DNA from: a virus
Virus record (IMG/VR): IMGVR_UViG_3300047375_000029
Span: 1 to 42,919 of that record
Length of the DNA: 42,919 nt
Direction: 5' to 3' (one strand)
Every line of letters starts with the position of its first letter. The first letter of the stretch is position 1. Of this stretch, positions 16,104 through 26,142 are shown piece after piece. Position numbers and translations under genes: made by a program. The notes below the pieces were generated by a model, which searched no databases, was not told where the DNA came from, and saw only the letters and a program-made list of their open reading frames with translations.

Positions 16104-19100
16104 ATGGCTACAAAAATAGACTTCACAAAAAAGAAAAAGAAAACTTCCACAGCAACAGATGCGATTTCAGCATCATCAACAATTTCCAAATTAAGAAAAG
16201 TAACAACAGAAGAAGAAGCTCTTAATGAAATACAAACAGAAGAATTTTATAATACATTAAAAAGTTATTACACTCATAGAGATGGAGAAAGTGAAATTAC
16301 TGCAAGAGGTAATAATGTATTTTCAGAAATGTCTCATGCAGATTTATTAGAGTATTTCTACAACGACAGGTCATGGAGAAATAATAACACAGGTGCTATG
16401 ACTAAAGATTTAGCAAATGCGTTTACTGACAGTGATGACAGAAATGCACAGTTAGCTTACATATCTTCTACATATCACGCATTGCCATCATTTTGGAATG
16501 ACCCAAATAGAAGTTTTGGTTCATGGTTATATGACAATGGTGGAGCAATGATAGCTGACCCAGTTAATTTAATATCGTTTGGTATTGGGGGTCAAGCCGC
16601 TAAAGTTGCATATAGAAAAGGTTTAACAGAAGCTCTTAAAGGCAGAGTTGCAGGTCAAATTAATAAAGAAGTTTTAGAAGAAACAGCAAAAGTAGCATCA
16701 AAAGAAGCTATTGGTAAAGCAGTTTACAAAGGTGCAATGACGGAAGCTAAAATTGGTGCAGTAGTTGCAACAGCACAAGACACAATGCTTCAAGTTACAG
16801 AAGTTAAAACTGGTGTATCAGATGAGTTTAGTCTTAAAAGAAGTGCTATTGCTACAGGTGCAGGATTTGGTTTTGGTACTGTATTTGGTGGTGCATTTTC
16901 TTATGGTGGTTTTAAACTTGGAATGAGAAGTTCTAAAAATACAGCAGTTAAAAACTTAAAAGATATTCACGAATATGGTAGAAGTGAAATTACAGGTAAA
17001 CAACTATTTCAAGATTTAGCAGAACCTAAACCTGATAAAGCATTATATAAAAATCTTGATAAAGCTACAGTAGATAGAATTACAACAGAAAGTCAGCTTG
17101 TAGGAAAAACGCTTGATGAAAAAATTGGTAATTTAAGAAAGAATGGTAATTTAAGAAAAACTATTGGAACAGGTAAACCACCTGAAGAGGAATTAAACTA
17201 TTACAAATATCCAAAAAAAGTTAGGCTACATTTAAAAAATCTTGCTGATGAAATGGTTAGAGAAGGTAAGATAATTGATGATGTAGTAACTGAAAGATAT
17301 GCGATTAAACAAGCGGCAATCATAGGTTTAGATGCTAATGCAGTTATTAAATTAGGTAAATCAAGAGCTAAAGAAGATAAATTATTGTATGCTGAAATAT
17401 TAGCACATGGAGATTTGTTAGCTAAACAAAGTGATGACATAGTAAAACTATCTAATCAACTTCATAATTTAGATATTACACCTGACCAAGAAGCTAAAAT
17501 CTTAAAAGAGTTAGACATAAGACAAGCTGTTGCAGGAGAAACTTTAGTTAATCAAAAAGAAATTACTAGAAACGTAGCAAGAGCTATGAAGTTTATGCAG
17601 GTTGGTAAGAATGAAGCTAGAGCCGCAGAACTTAAAATAAATCCTGAAGACCCTGAAATGGCTACATTAAAAACAGGTAAGCCAAAAGAATTTTATAAAG
17701 CAATCGCAAAACTACATGACACTGACCAAGTTATTATGGCATTACAAAATGCTAGAAAAGTAAATGGTTGGGATTTAGCGTCAGAGTTTATTAATAACAA
17801 CTTACTGTCTTCACCTGATACACATGCAATTAACATTGTATCTGGTTTATTTCAAACACAATGGAAACCTTTAACTATGTTAGTTAGAGCCGCATATCTA
17901 GCTCCACAAGATAGTAAAAGAGCAAATCAATTAGCTAAAGAAGCTGTTGATACATACATTCACCAAATACTTTATACCAAAGATGCTTTGATGGCGGCTA
18001 AAAGAGGATTTATGGAAGGTCGTGGTATACTTGATAGTAAGCAGATGAAGTTCGATAACAACATTAGACAAGGACAACTTCAAAGATGGTTACAAGCTAC
18101 AACAAGACTTATGACTGACAGAATGGGGTCAGTAGGTGTTGGTCTTGATAAATATGTATTTAGACCAATAGGTTACGCTACAACTTTTCCTATGAGAATT
18201 TTAAGTGCAGGTGATGAATTTCTTAAAACTATGACTTACAAAGCTAGAGTAGCTTCACAAGTTAATACACAAATTAGAGAAGAAACAGGTAAAGGTTTTT
18301 GGAAGGGTGTAATTAAAGAAGATGATTACAAAGCAAGATTTAAAGAATTAGAAGCAGATTATCAAAAGACTGCATCTGGTGGTGCATTAGAAACTGCTGA
18401 CATGACAAGCACAACCATTAAAGATGTAAACAAATTACAAGTTAACGACCCATTACAATACGCTAGAGAAAGCACATATACACAATCTGCTTATTCTATG
18501 AACCCTGAAACAGGTAAGATGGAAGGTGGTATTACAGGTGGTGTGTTATCTTTTACAAGTAAACACAGATGGACAAGAGCATTAGGTTTACACTTTATTA
18601 ACACTCCTTCTAACTTAATTAAATGGAACTTTGAACATCTACCTCTTCTTAACAGAGCAGTGTTAAGTACAAGACATGCTTTAAAAAAAGGTAAAGATGG
18701 TAATTATATAAACCCAGAAGCGGCGGCAGAAGCTAACGCTAGAGCAACTATGGGATTTGCATTATGGACAGCCGCATTTGGTGCAGTGGCATCAGGTAAA
18801 ATTACTGGTGGTGGTTCAAGAAACTATAGAGAAAATATTGAAAGAGAAGCTAACACAGGGTGGAAACCTTATTCTTATAAAACAGATGATGGCAGATACA
18901 TTCAATTAAATAGAGCTGACCCTATAATGATGCCGTTTTTTATTATGGCTGACTTACAAGACAGTATGAATAAGTTTTTAAGATACAATGAAGATATACC
19001 TGAAGCAGTACAAAAAGATATGACAGAGTTATCTATGGGTGTTGTGAACTCTATCTTTAGAAATCTTAACTCTAAATTTTATATGAAAAATATAGTTGAA

Positions 19101-19865
19101 ACTGCAAACTTTTTGTTTAGTGATGATTTTGTTTCTACAAGGTCGCCTGACAAAGTAAGTGCTTCTATACTAGCTAGAGCTTTTTACAAAGTTGCACCTT
19201 TATCTGGTGGATTAAGATATATGAGTAGAATTGATGAAGATTACCAAAAAGAATTATTTACATTAAACGATAGGTTATTAGCTTTAAATCCATTTAAAGG
19301 TAAAGATAGTATTATGCCTAAACGTAATATGTATGGTGAAGTTATTGATAGAGACAGAGGTTGGTTCTTTGGGCTAGGTGGAAAATCAGGTTTATGGTCT
19401 TCACCTTTTGCTATGACTAAAACTAACAATCCTGCAATACAAAAGTTTTATGAAAATAGAGATTTTAAATATGTACCACCTGCAAAAATAGATAGAAAAT
19501 CAGGTGTAGATTTAAGAACTATAAAAAATGATAAAGAACAAACAGCGTATGACAGATGGAGAGAGCTTACAGGAGAAGTTACTTTGCCGTATAATGGTCA
19601 AAGATTAACTCTTAAAAAATTAATTGAGACTGTAATACAAGACCCTAAAAGTAAACTATACAAAAAAGCTGATGGAACTATTGCAGGTGTTGATGAAAGA
19701 CAAAAATTTATATTAGAATATGTACACAAAGCTGAAGCAAAAGCTAGAACACTGCTTCTTAAAGAGTTTCCTCAAATTAAGAAAATGAGAAAAGATAGAA
19801 AACTTATTAAAAGAAACGCTAAAAAAAGAGCTAAAAAGAACTACATTGAGATACTCACTCAATAA
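16104..19865 (+). CDS. Internal virion protein D, T7 gp16-like, 1253 aa
   Basis: This is the largest core/ejection protein, matching T7 gp16 in place and length (1318 aa). Two Gly/Ala-rich hydrophobic stretches in the first third (YRKGL..VAGQI region and ATGAGFGFGTVFGGAFSYGG) could be membrane-active. T7 gp16 has a lytic transglycosylase domain at its N-terminus. Here the N-terminus is a Lys-rich segment (IDFTKKKKKTSTATD) followed by sequence in which I see no transglycosylase motif, so the cell-wall activity may be absent or placed elsewhere. The C-terminus is very basic (KKMRKDRKLIKRNAKKRAKK), fitting DNA contact. Confidence 0.85.
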   Translation: MATKIDFTKKKKKTSTATDAISASSTISKLRKVTTEEEALNEIQTEEFYNTLKSYYTHRDGESEITARGNNVFSEMSHADLLEYFYNDRSWRNNNTGAMTKDLANAFTDSDDRNAQLAYISSTYHALPSFWNDPNRSFGSWLYDNGGAMIADPVNLISFGIGGQAAKVAYRKGLTEALKGRVAGQINKEVLEETAKVASKEAIGKAVYKGAMTEAKIGAVVATAQDTMLQVTEVKTGVSDEFSLKRSAIATGAGFGFGTVFGGAFSYGGFKLGMRSSKNTAVKNLKDIHEYGRSEITGKQLFQDLAEPKPDKALYKNLDKATVDRITTESQLVGKTLDEKIGNLRKNGNLRKTIGTGKPPEEELNYYKYPKKVRLHLKNLADEMVREGKIIDDVVTERYAIKQAAIIGLDANAVIKLGKSRAKEDKLLYAEILAHGDLLAKQSDDIVKLSNQLHNLDITPDQEAKILKELDIRQAVAGETLVNQKEITRNVARAMKFMQVGKNEARAAELKINPEDPEMATLKTGKPKEFYKAIAKLHDTDQVIMALQNARKVNGWDLASEFINNNLLSSPDTHAINIVSGLFQTQWKPLTMLVRAAYLAPQDSKRANQLAKEAVDTYIHQILYTKDALMAAKRGFMEGRGILDSKQMKFDNNIRQGQLQRWLQATTRLMTDRMGSVGVGLDKYVFRPIGYATTFPMRILSAGDEFLKTMTYKARVASQVNTQIREETGKGFWKGVIKEDDYKARFKELEADYQKTASGGALETADMTSTTIKDVNKLQVNDPLQYARESTYTQSAYSMNPETGKMEGGITGGVLSFTSKHRWTRALGLHFINTPSNLIKWNFEHLPLLNRAVLSTRHALKKGKDGNYINPEAAAEANARATMGFALWTAAFGAVASGKITGGGSRNYRENIEREANTGWKPYSYKTDDGRYIQLNRADPIMMPFFIMADLQDSMNKFLRYNEDIPEAVQKDMTELSMGVVNSIFRNLNSKFYMKNIVETANFLFSDDFVSTRSPDKVSASILARAFYKVAPLSGGLRYMSRIDEDYQKELFTLNDRLLALNPFKGKDSIMPKRNMYGEVIDRDRGWFFGLGGKSGLWSSPFAMTKTNNPAIQKFYENRDFKYVPPAKIDRKSGVDLRTIKNDKEQTAYDRWRELTGEVTLPYNGQRLTLKKLIETVIQDPKSKLYKKADGTIAGVDERQKFILEYVHKAEAKARTLLLKEFPQIKKMRKDRKLIKRNAKKRAKKNYIEILTQ

Positions 19866-19867
19866 AC

Positions 19868-19886
19868 ACTAAACTTACACTTTTAG
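19868..19886 (+). promoter_or_regulatory. Phage RNA polymerase promoter, copy B (late type)
   Basis: ACTAAACTTACACTTTTAG lies in the 54-base gap between the gp16-like gene and the fibre gene. It differs from copy A at one base. It would drive the fibre, lysis and packaging genes. Confidence 0.8.
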
Positions 19887-19919
19887 TAAAACCCAATCAA
19901 AAATTAAGGAAAATCATAC

Positions 19920-22319
19920 ATGGCAAATAGTTTTGTACGTTATACAGGCGATAACAGTACAACATCTTATTCTATACCTTTTAGCTATAGAGCCACAAGT
20001 GACCTTACAGTTACTCTATCAGGAGTAGCTACTACAGCTTTTAGCTTAAATAGTGCAGGAACTACCCTTACTTTTAACTCTGCACCTGCCCAAGATGCGG
20101 CTATTGAGATTAGAAGAAGAACGTCACAGACTACTAAATTAGTAGACTATGCTTCTGGGTCAGTCCTTACAGAGAGTGATTTAGATACAGATAGTGACCA
20201 AGCGTTCTTTATGTCGCAAGAAGCTATTGATGATGCAGGTGATGTAATTAAATTATCTAATACAAATTTTCAATGGGACACACAAAATAAAAGACTTACA
20301 AATGTAGCAGACCCAGTAAACAATACTGATGGTGTTAACAAACAATTTATATCTACAAACTTACCAAATATTACAACAGTATCAGGCATTAGTTCTGACG
20401 TTACTACAGTTGCAGGTATTGCATCTAATGTAACAGCAGTAGCTAGTGATGCTACCGATATTGGTTTAGTAGCTACAAACATTGCTTCAGTAAATACAGT
20501 TGCTACAGATATTGCTAAAGTAATTGTAGTAGCAAATGATTTAAATGAAACAGTTTCAGAAATAGAAACTGCGGCTTTAGATTTACAAGAAACAACTTCA
20601 GAAATAGACACAGTATCAAACAATATTGCTAATGTTAATACTGTAGGAACTAATATTACTAACGTAAATACAGTAGCAGGTAACAATGCTAATGTAACAA
20701 CAGTTGCGGGAATAAATACAGACGTAACTTCAGTAGCAGGAATATCAAGTGCGGTATCTGCTGTTAACTCAAATAGCACAAACATTAATGCAGTTAATGC
20801 TAATTCAGCTAACATAAACACTGTTGCAGGTATTGATAGTGATATTACAAGTGTTGCAAACATATCAAGTGACGTAGCGGCAGTAGAAAACATTGCGGCT
20901 AACGTAACAACAGTAGCAGGTAATAATTCTAACATTACAACAGTAGCAGGTGCTAACTCAAATATTACAGCAGTTGCAGGAGCAATAACTAATGTTAATA
21001 ATGTTGGTGGAGCAATCGCTAACATTAATAATGTTGGTGGTTCTATTGCTAACGTAAATACAGTTGCTACAAACCTAGCCTCTGTAAATAACTTTGCAGA
21101 ACAATATAGAATTGCAAGTTCAGCACCTACATCAAGTTTAAATGTTGGTGACTTATATTTTGATACAACAGCTAACGAATTAAAAGTTTATAAATCTAGC
21201 GGTTGGGCGGCTGCAGGTTCTACAGTTAACGGAACATCACAAAGATTTAATTATATTGCAACAGCAGGTCAAACAACATTTACTGGTGCAGACACAGCAG
21301 GAAACACACTTGCGTATGACGCAGGTTTTGCAGACGTATATTTAAACGGAGTTCGTTTATCAGCTAGTGATGTTACAATTACATCAGGAACTTCTGTAGT
21401 AATTAGTGCGGCAACTGTAGGGGATATTTTAGATGTTGTTGCTTACGGAACATTTAATGTAGCATCAATAGACGCATCAAACATAAGTAGTGGTACAATT
21501 AATAACGACAGATTACCTTCACCAGTATTAACAGTTAAAGGTGATGGTTCTTCTACAGATGGTGCTATACAATTAAACTGCTCACAAAATTCACATGGTG
21601 TTAAAATTAAATCACCTGCACATAGTTCTGGTCAATCTTATACTTTAGTATTACCTACATCAGTAGGAACCAGTGGACAGGTACTTGCTACAGCAGGTTC
21701 TAGCACAAACCAATTATCTTGGATTGATGCAACAGAAACAAAACCAACAGTAGCAGATGTATCTCAAACGATTGCACCTGCAACAGCTACAACGATTAGT
21801 ATTACAGGTACAAATTTTGTATCAATACCAATAGTAGAATTTATTAAAACAGATGGTTCAGTAACTTTAGCTAACACAGTAGCATTTACAAATGCAACTA
21901 CACTTTCAGTTAATGTAACTTTAGCTTCTGGTAACTATTATGTTAGAGTAGAAAACCCAGATGGTAATGCAGGAAGAAGCACAAACAATATTCTAACATC
22001 TTCTACTGCACCAACATTTAGTACATCAGCAGGTTCACTAGGAACTATTGCAGGTAATTTCTCTGGTACAGTTTCAACAATCGCAGGTTCATCAGATAGT
22101 GCAGTAACATTTTCTGAAACTACATCAGTATTAACAACAGCTAACTGTACGCTTTCAAGTGCAGGAGTAATTACAACAACAGATTTTGGTGGGTCGTCTA
22201 CGACACCTACTACTTATAACTTTACAATTAGAATAACAGATGCAGAAGGTCAAACAGCAGATAGAAACTTTAGTTTCACTTCTAACTTCGGTGCAACAGG
22301 TGGAGGACAATTTAACTAA
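19920..22319 (+). CDS. Tail fibre with T7 gp17-type N-terminus, 799 aa
   Basis: Residues 1 to about 140 match the T7 tail fibre attachment domain (SFVRYTGDNSTTSYSIPF, AIEIRRRTSQTTKLVDYASG, ESDLDTDSDQAFFMSQEA). Residues 149-392 are a shaft of about 24 ten-residue repeats. A short segment follows (LNVGDLYFDTTANELKVYKS) that is usual in marine phage fibres, then a beta-rich region. The end holds an IPT/TIG-like domain at about 610-690 and a cadherin-like/He_PIG-type domain to the C-terminus. Known homologues attach to the tail through the N-terminus and bind the host surface. The fibre tip is probably supplied partly by the next three genes. A phage promoter lies directly upstream. The stop overlaps the next ATG. 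Confidence 0.9.
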   Translation: MANSFVRYTGDNSTTSYSIPFSYRATSDLTVTLSGVATTAFSLNSAGTTLTFNSAPAQDAAIEIRRRTSQTTKLVDYASGSVLTESDLDTDSDQAFFMSQEAIDDAGDVIKLSNTNFQWDTQNKRLTNVADPVNNTDGVNKQFISTNLPNITTVSGISSDVTTVAGIASNVTAVASDATDIGLVATNIASVNTVATDIAKVIVVANDLNETVSEIETAALDLQETTSEIDTVSNNIANVNTVGTNITNVNTVAGNNANVTTVAGINTDVTSVAGISSAVSAVNSNSTNINAVNANSANINTVAGIDSDITSVANISSDVAAVENIAANVTTVAGNNSNITTVAGANSNITAVAGAITNVNNVGGAIANINNVGGSIANVNTVATNLASVNNFAEQYRIASSAPTSSLNVGDLYFDTTANELKVYKSSGWAAAGSTVNGTSQRFNYIATAGQTTFTGADTAGNTLAYDAGFADVYLNGVRLSASDVTITSGTSVVISAATVGDILDVVAYGTFNVASIDASNISSGTINNDRLPSPVLTVKGDGSSTDGAIQLNCSQNSHGVKIKSPAHSSGQSYTLVLPTSVGTSGQVLATAGSSTNQLSWIDATETKPTVADVSQTIAPATATTISITGTNFVSIPIVEFIKTDGSVTLANTVAFTNATTLSVNVTLASGNYYVRVENPDGNAGRSTNNILTSSTAPTFSTSAGSLGTIAGNFSGTVSTIAGSSDSAVTFSETTSVLTTANCTLSSAGVITTTDFGGSSTTPTTYNFTIRITDAEGQTADRNFSFTSNFGATGGGQFN
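20364..21095 (+). repeat. 30-base coding repeat (decapeptide shaft)
   Basis: About 24 copies of a 10-residue unit close to N-I-T-T-V-A-G-x-x-S run through the fibre. The last third is most regular (for example NITTVAGANS, NITAVAGAIT, NVNNVGGAIA, NINNVGGSIA). One phase shift occurs around residues 220-235. The DNA repeat is diverged, so selection on the protein pattern rather than recent duplication is likely. Confidence 0.85.
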
Positions 22320-23695
22320 TGGCTAGTACAAAACTTACAAGAACTATGGGAACACAAGGAAGTTCTATAAAAGGAACTTTCTCTGCTTGGGTTAAAAGAA
22401 ATAAAATTTCATTAGGTGCAAGTGGTGTTGATAGTGATATTTACCAACACAATTTTAGTAGTGACTACAGATTTTTTATTACATTCACTTCAAACGATAT
22501 ATTAAGAGTTGCTGACTATAGAAATGGTTGGATTATGAGACAAGATTTAAACAGAACATTCAGAGATACTAATGCTTGGTATCATATCTATGTTGCTATA
22601 GATAGAAGTTTAGCTTCTGGTGGAGATAGAACAAAAATTTATATTAATGGAGTGAGAGACGAAAGTTTTTCAAGTTCAACAGATTATGACCAACAAACTT
22701 CTGGTGGTCATACTGGCTCTCATTCAATGAATAATGATTATAACACTATTATTGGTGGTAGAGAAAATACTACAGATTATTTTGATGGCTCTATATCACA
22801 TTTATACTGGGTTGATGGTTCAGTTATAGATGTTTCTGAATTTGGAGAAACAGATAGCACAACTGGAGAATGGAAAATTAAAACTAACCCAACTATTGCA
22901 AGTTATGGAACTAATGGTCATTCACATTTTAAAGATGTTGCATCTGTAAATGACGCATCTCCTAACTCAAATAATTTTACTTTATCAACTGGTACACTTA
23001 CAAAAACAGAAGATTGTCCAAGTAATGTTTTTGCTACATTAAATCCTTTAAGAAATTTTAGTTCAATGGGTTCTTTTTCAAATGGTAATAATACATATAC
23101 CAAAGGAGATAATGGTTGGGTTTCTGCTCTTAGTACATTAGGCATAACTTCTGGTAAATATTATTATGAGGCTAAATGGGTTTCTGGCTCATATTTTAAA
23201 ATGGGATTTTGTACAGACAATGGAGTATCATCTATTGGACATATTGCTGAAGCAAATTTACCAAGTGGTTTTGCTTGGTATCAAAATTCGAATGGAGAGG
23301 TTAGAACAGATGGCTCAGTTGTTACTAATTGGAGTAGTTCAGATATAACTAATATTACTTCAATTTCTACAGGTGATATTATGAAAATTGCTGTAGATTT
23401 AGATAATAAGTATGCTTACTTTGGAGTAAATAATGTCTGGGCAAAAAATGCAGACCCAACTTCAGGTGCTTCAGGCACAGGTGGATTAGATATTTCCTCT
23501 GATTTTCCAAGTGGAACAATTTTATTTCCTGCTATTTCAGTTTACAATTCAGTAGCTAATGTAAATTTCGGTAATGGCTACTTCGGAACAACAGCAGTAT
23601 CTAGTGCAGGAACTAACGCATCTGGAATAGGAATATTTGAATATGATGTACCAACTGGGTACACAGCTTTATCAACAAAAGGATTAAACTTATAA
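22319..23695 (+). CDS. LamG/ConA-like lectin plus SPRY-like protein, 458 aa
   Basis: The first 170 or so residues look like a concanavalin A/LamG jelly roll: GTFSAWVKRNK, then WYHIYVAIDRS, TKIYINGVRDES, and a YFDGSISHLYWVDG strand. The C-terminal part (about 270-450) resembles a SPRY domain: SGKYYYEAKW, FKMGFC, IMKIAVDLDNKYAYFGVNN and ILFPAISVYNS. Such proteins serve as carbohydrate-binding receptor modules on marine phage tails. It is placed between two fibre genes, overlaps the upstream stop and is followed without gap by the next fibre-like gene. Confidence 0.8.
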   Translation: MASTKLTRTMGTQGSSIKGTFSAWVKRNKISLGASGVDSDIYQHNFSSDYRFFITFTSNDILRVADYRNGWIMRQDLNRTFRDTNAWYHIYVAIDRSLASGGDRTKIYINGVRDESFSSSTDYDQQTSGGHTGSHSMNNDYNTIIGGRENTTDYFDGSISHLYWVDGSVIDVSEFGETDSTTGEWKIKTNPTIASYGTNGHSHFKDVASVNDASPNSNNFTLSTGTLTKTEDCPSNVFATLNPLRNFSSMGSFSNGNNTYTKGDNGWVSALSTLGITSGKYYYEAKWVSGSYFKMGFCTDNGVSSIGHIAEANLPSGFAWYQNSNGEVRTDGSVVTNWSSSDITNITSISTGDIMKIAVDLDNKYAYFGVNNVWAKNADPTSGASGTGGLDISSDFPSGTILFPAISVYNSVANVNFGNGYFGTTAVSSAGTNASGIGIFEYDVPTGYTALSTKGLNL

Positions 23696-24726
23696 TGGCA
23701 TACACAACAATTAATAAATCTGGAGATTATTTTAATACTAAACTTTATACAGGTAATGGTTCAACACAATCTATTACTGGAGTTGGATTTCAACCAGACT
23801 TAAATTGGACTAAAGGTAGAAATGTAGGTACATTTCATATGCTTACTGATGCTGTTAGAGGTGTAACTAAAGCTATACAATCTAATACTACTACTGCAGA
23901 ACAAACTTTTGCTAGTGGGTTAACTTCTTTTAATAGTGATGGATTTACTGCAGGTAATAGTGATGATATTAATGGTAACTACAATTATGCATCATGGAAC
24001 TGGAAAGCAAATGGCACAGGTTCAGCTAATACAGATGGTACTATAAGTTCTACAGTTTCAGCTAATACTACAAGTGGATTTAGTATTGTGTCTTGGACAG
24101 GAAATGCTACAGCAGGAGCAACAATAGGTCATGGATTAGGCGTTACACCTAAAGTAATAATTTTAAAAGGAACAGACCAAACTGATGGTTGGTTTGTTCA
24201 ACATCAAGATTTGGGTGCAACAAAATTTTTAAGATTACAAGATACTAATGCTGTAACTACTCAAACAAATGTATGGAATGACACAGCACCAACGTCAAAT
24301 GTTTTTAGTGTCGGTAATGGAAGTGGAACTAATGGAAATGGAAACCAATTTATAACTTACTGCTTCGCAGAGAAAACTGGTTATAGCAAGTTTGGTTCTT
24401 TTACTGGTAATAATAATGCTGATGGAACATTTGTTTATACAGGATTTAAACCTGCTTTTGTTATGATTAAAAGAACAGATAATACATCAAATTGGCTTTT
24501 GTATGATAATAAAAGAGAGGGTTATAATCAAGCTAATGATTATCTAAATCCTGATAATAGTAATGCTGAAGGTGGTGGAGATAATTATTTAGATTTATTA
24601 TCTAATGGATTTAAAACAAGAGTAGCAAGTCAAAGTATTAATGTAAGTGGTGCATCATATATCTACATGGCATTTGCAGAAGCACCCCTAGTAGGAACTA
24701 ACAACGTACCATGTACAGCGAGGTAA
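23695..24726 (+). CDS. Tail fibre-like protein (DUF7483-like repeats), 343 aa
   Basis: The opening TTINKSGDYFNTKLYTGNGS and the repeated pattern G(V/F)xPxxxxxKxxxxTxxWxxxD (GFQPDLNWTKG, GVTPKVIILKGTDQTDGW, GFKPAFVMIKRTDNTSNW) are typical of secreted or virion adhesins of marine phages; I know the domain as DUF7483. Three such units are visible, suggesting internal duplication. It is Gly/Asn/Thr-rich and has no catalytic motif. It probably forms part of the adsorption apparatus with its neighbours. Confidence 0.75.
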   Translation: MAYTTINKSGDYFNTKLYTGNGSTQSITGVGFQPDLNWTKGRNVGTFHMLTDAVRGVTKAIQSNTTTAEQTFASGLTSFNSDGFTAGNSDDINGNYNYASWNWKANGTGSANTDGTISSTVSANTTSGFSIVSWTGNATAGATIGHGLGVTPKVIILKGTDQTDGWFVQHQDLGATKFLRLQDTNAVTTQTNVWNDTAPTSNVFSVGNGSGTNGNGNQFITYCFAEKTGYSKFGSFTGNNNADGTFVYTGFKPAFVMIKRTDNTSNWLLYDNKREGYNQANDYLNPDNSNAEGGGDNYLDLLSNGFKTRVASQSINVSGASYIYMAFAEAPLVGTNNVPCTAR

Positions 24727-24733
24727 ATAGAAT

Positions 24734-25963
24734 ATGACAAAAGCAAGAGACTTAGCAAATATAATATCAGGTGGTTTTGACGCTACAGATATTCCAAATT
24801 TAGATACTGCTAAGATTACAAGTGGTACATTTGCAGATGCTAGATTACCTAATTTAGATACTGCTAAGATTACAAGTGGTACTTTTGCAGACGCAAGAAT
24901 GCCATCTACTGTTTTAAACAGTAATGTATCAGTACAAAACCAATCAGCATTTAAAAACATCATCATCAATGGTTCAATGGACATAGCACAAAGAGGAACT
25001 TCTAAAGCTAATATTGGATTTGAGTATGGAACAGTAGATAGATTTCAAACTGTTCAAGGAAGTTTAGGTGCATTTACACAATCACAATCAACTGATGTAC
25101 CAACTGGTCAAGGTTTCGCTAAGTCTTTAAAAATGGATTGCACAACTGCTGACGCTTCTCCATCTAGTGGAGATGAATTATATATTAGACAACAAATTGA
25201 AGGTCAAAATTTACAATACTTATCAAAAGGCACATCATCTGCTAAAAGTTTAACAGTTTCATTTTGGGTTAAATCTAATAAAACAGGAACTTATATTGTT
25301 GAATTATTTGACCATGATAATTCAAGACACATTAATAAGTCTTATACAATTTCATCTGCATCAACTTGGGAAAAGAAAACTATAACTTATGATGGCGATA
25401 CTACTGGTGCTTTTAATAATGATAATGGCTCAAGTTTAAGTTTATCTTTCATGCTAGGTGCTGGAAGTAATTTTACTTCTGGAACTTTACAAACTTCTTG
25501 GGGAACAAGTACATCAGCAAATAGACAAGTAGGTCAAGTCAACCTTGCAGATAGCACATCAAACGAATGGTATGTTACAGGCGTACAATTAGAAGCTGGA
25601 ACAACTGCATCTGATTTTGAGTTCTTGCCTTTTGATGTATCTTTAAGAAGATGTCAAAGGTATTTTCAAAAATCTTATAATTACGGAACAGCAGTTGGTA
25701 ATTCTGGAAGTGATGGAAGATTTTATTTTGCTTTGGGTTTTGATACTGGTACTAGAAATAAAGGTGGTGGAGTTATTTTACAAACTCCAATGAGAGCTTC
25801 ACCTACACTTACTTTTTATAATGATTCTGGAACATCTGGTCAAATACAAGTTCCAAGTGGAAGTCCAAGCACCATTACAAACTCAAATAATCATTTTAAT
25901 ATTTATATTAATACAAATCTTAGTGAAGTTTATGGTCAATATACAGCAAGTTCGGAGTTATAA
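24734..25963 (+). CDS. Tail fibre/receptor-binding protein, 409 aa
   Basis: The N-terminus KARDLANIISGGFDATDIPN is a common start of marine phage fibre proteins. Two exact-type 18-residue repeats follow, then a beta-rich region starting at FKNIIINGSMDIAQRGTS and containing carbohydrate-binding-module-like strands (SLTVSFWVKSNKTGTYIVEL, EWYVTGVQLEAGTTASDFE). The motif WYVTGVQLEAG...FEFLPFD followed by LRRCQRYF is widespread in phage distal fibre proteins. It is encoded last of four fibre-type proteins and is followed by a small accessory gene. Confidence 0.8.
   Translation: MTKARDLANIISGGFDATDIPNLDTAKITSGTFADARLPNLDTAKITSGTFADARMPSTVLNSNVSVQNQSAFKNIIINGSMDIAQRGTSKANIGFEYGTVDRFQTVQGSLGAFTQSQSTDVPTGQGFAKSLKMDCTTADASPSSGDELYIRQQIEGQNLQYLSKGTSSAKSLTVSFWVKSNKTGTYIVELFDHDNSRHINKSYTISSASTWEKKTITYDGDTTGAFNNDNGSSLSLSFMLGAGSNFTSGTLQTSWGTSTSANRQVGQVNLADSTSNEWYVTGVQLEAGTTASDFEFLPFDVSLRRCQRYFQKSYNYGTAVGNSGSDGRFYFALGFDTGTRNKGGGVILQTPMRASPTLTFYNDSGTSGQIQVPSGSPSTITNSNNHFNIYINTNLSEVYGQYTASSEL
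24797..24904 (+). repeat. Two tandem 54-base coding repeats
   Basis: Residues 22-39 and 40-57 of the fibre protein repeat NLDTAKITSGTFADAR plus two residues. The DNA copies differ at only a few positions, indicating a recent or gene-converted duplication. Confidence 0.9.
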
Positions 25964-25965
25964 TT

Positions 25966-26142
25966 ATGAATAATATAAATTTCACATCAGTTACAAAATC
26001 ATACTTTAATGGTCAATTTAGTGGATATGTTATAGTTAGAAATCAAATTACTAGCAATGTACCACTAGACGAAGCAAACACAGATTACCAAGCAATTCAA
26101 GAATGGATAGCAGATGGTGGAACAGTAATAGATAATGGCTAG
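25966..26142 (+). CDS. Small fibre-associated protein, 58 aa
   Basis: This short protein follows the last fibre gene by two bases. Its C-terminal half (NVPLDEANTDYQAIQEWIAD) carries the pattern VPxDExNxDYQxIxEW, which recurs in small proteins next to fibre genes of many phages (XkdW-like type). They are thought to assist fibre folding or attach to it, but this is not established here. Its end overlaps the next gene by 8 bases. Confidence 0.7.
   Translation: MNNINFTSVTKSYFNGQFSGYVIVRNQITSNVPLDEANTDYQAIQEWIADGGTVIDNG

Noticed and set aside
20270-21025. Long minus-strand open frame of 251 codons
   Set aside because: It is the complement of the decapeptide-repeat region of the fibre gene; the repeat keeps the opposite frame free of stops. 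No ribosome binding site and a repetitive product.
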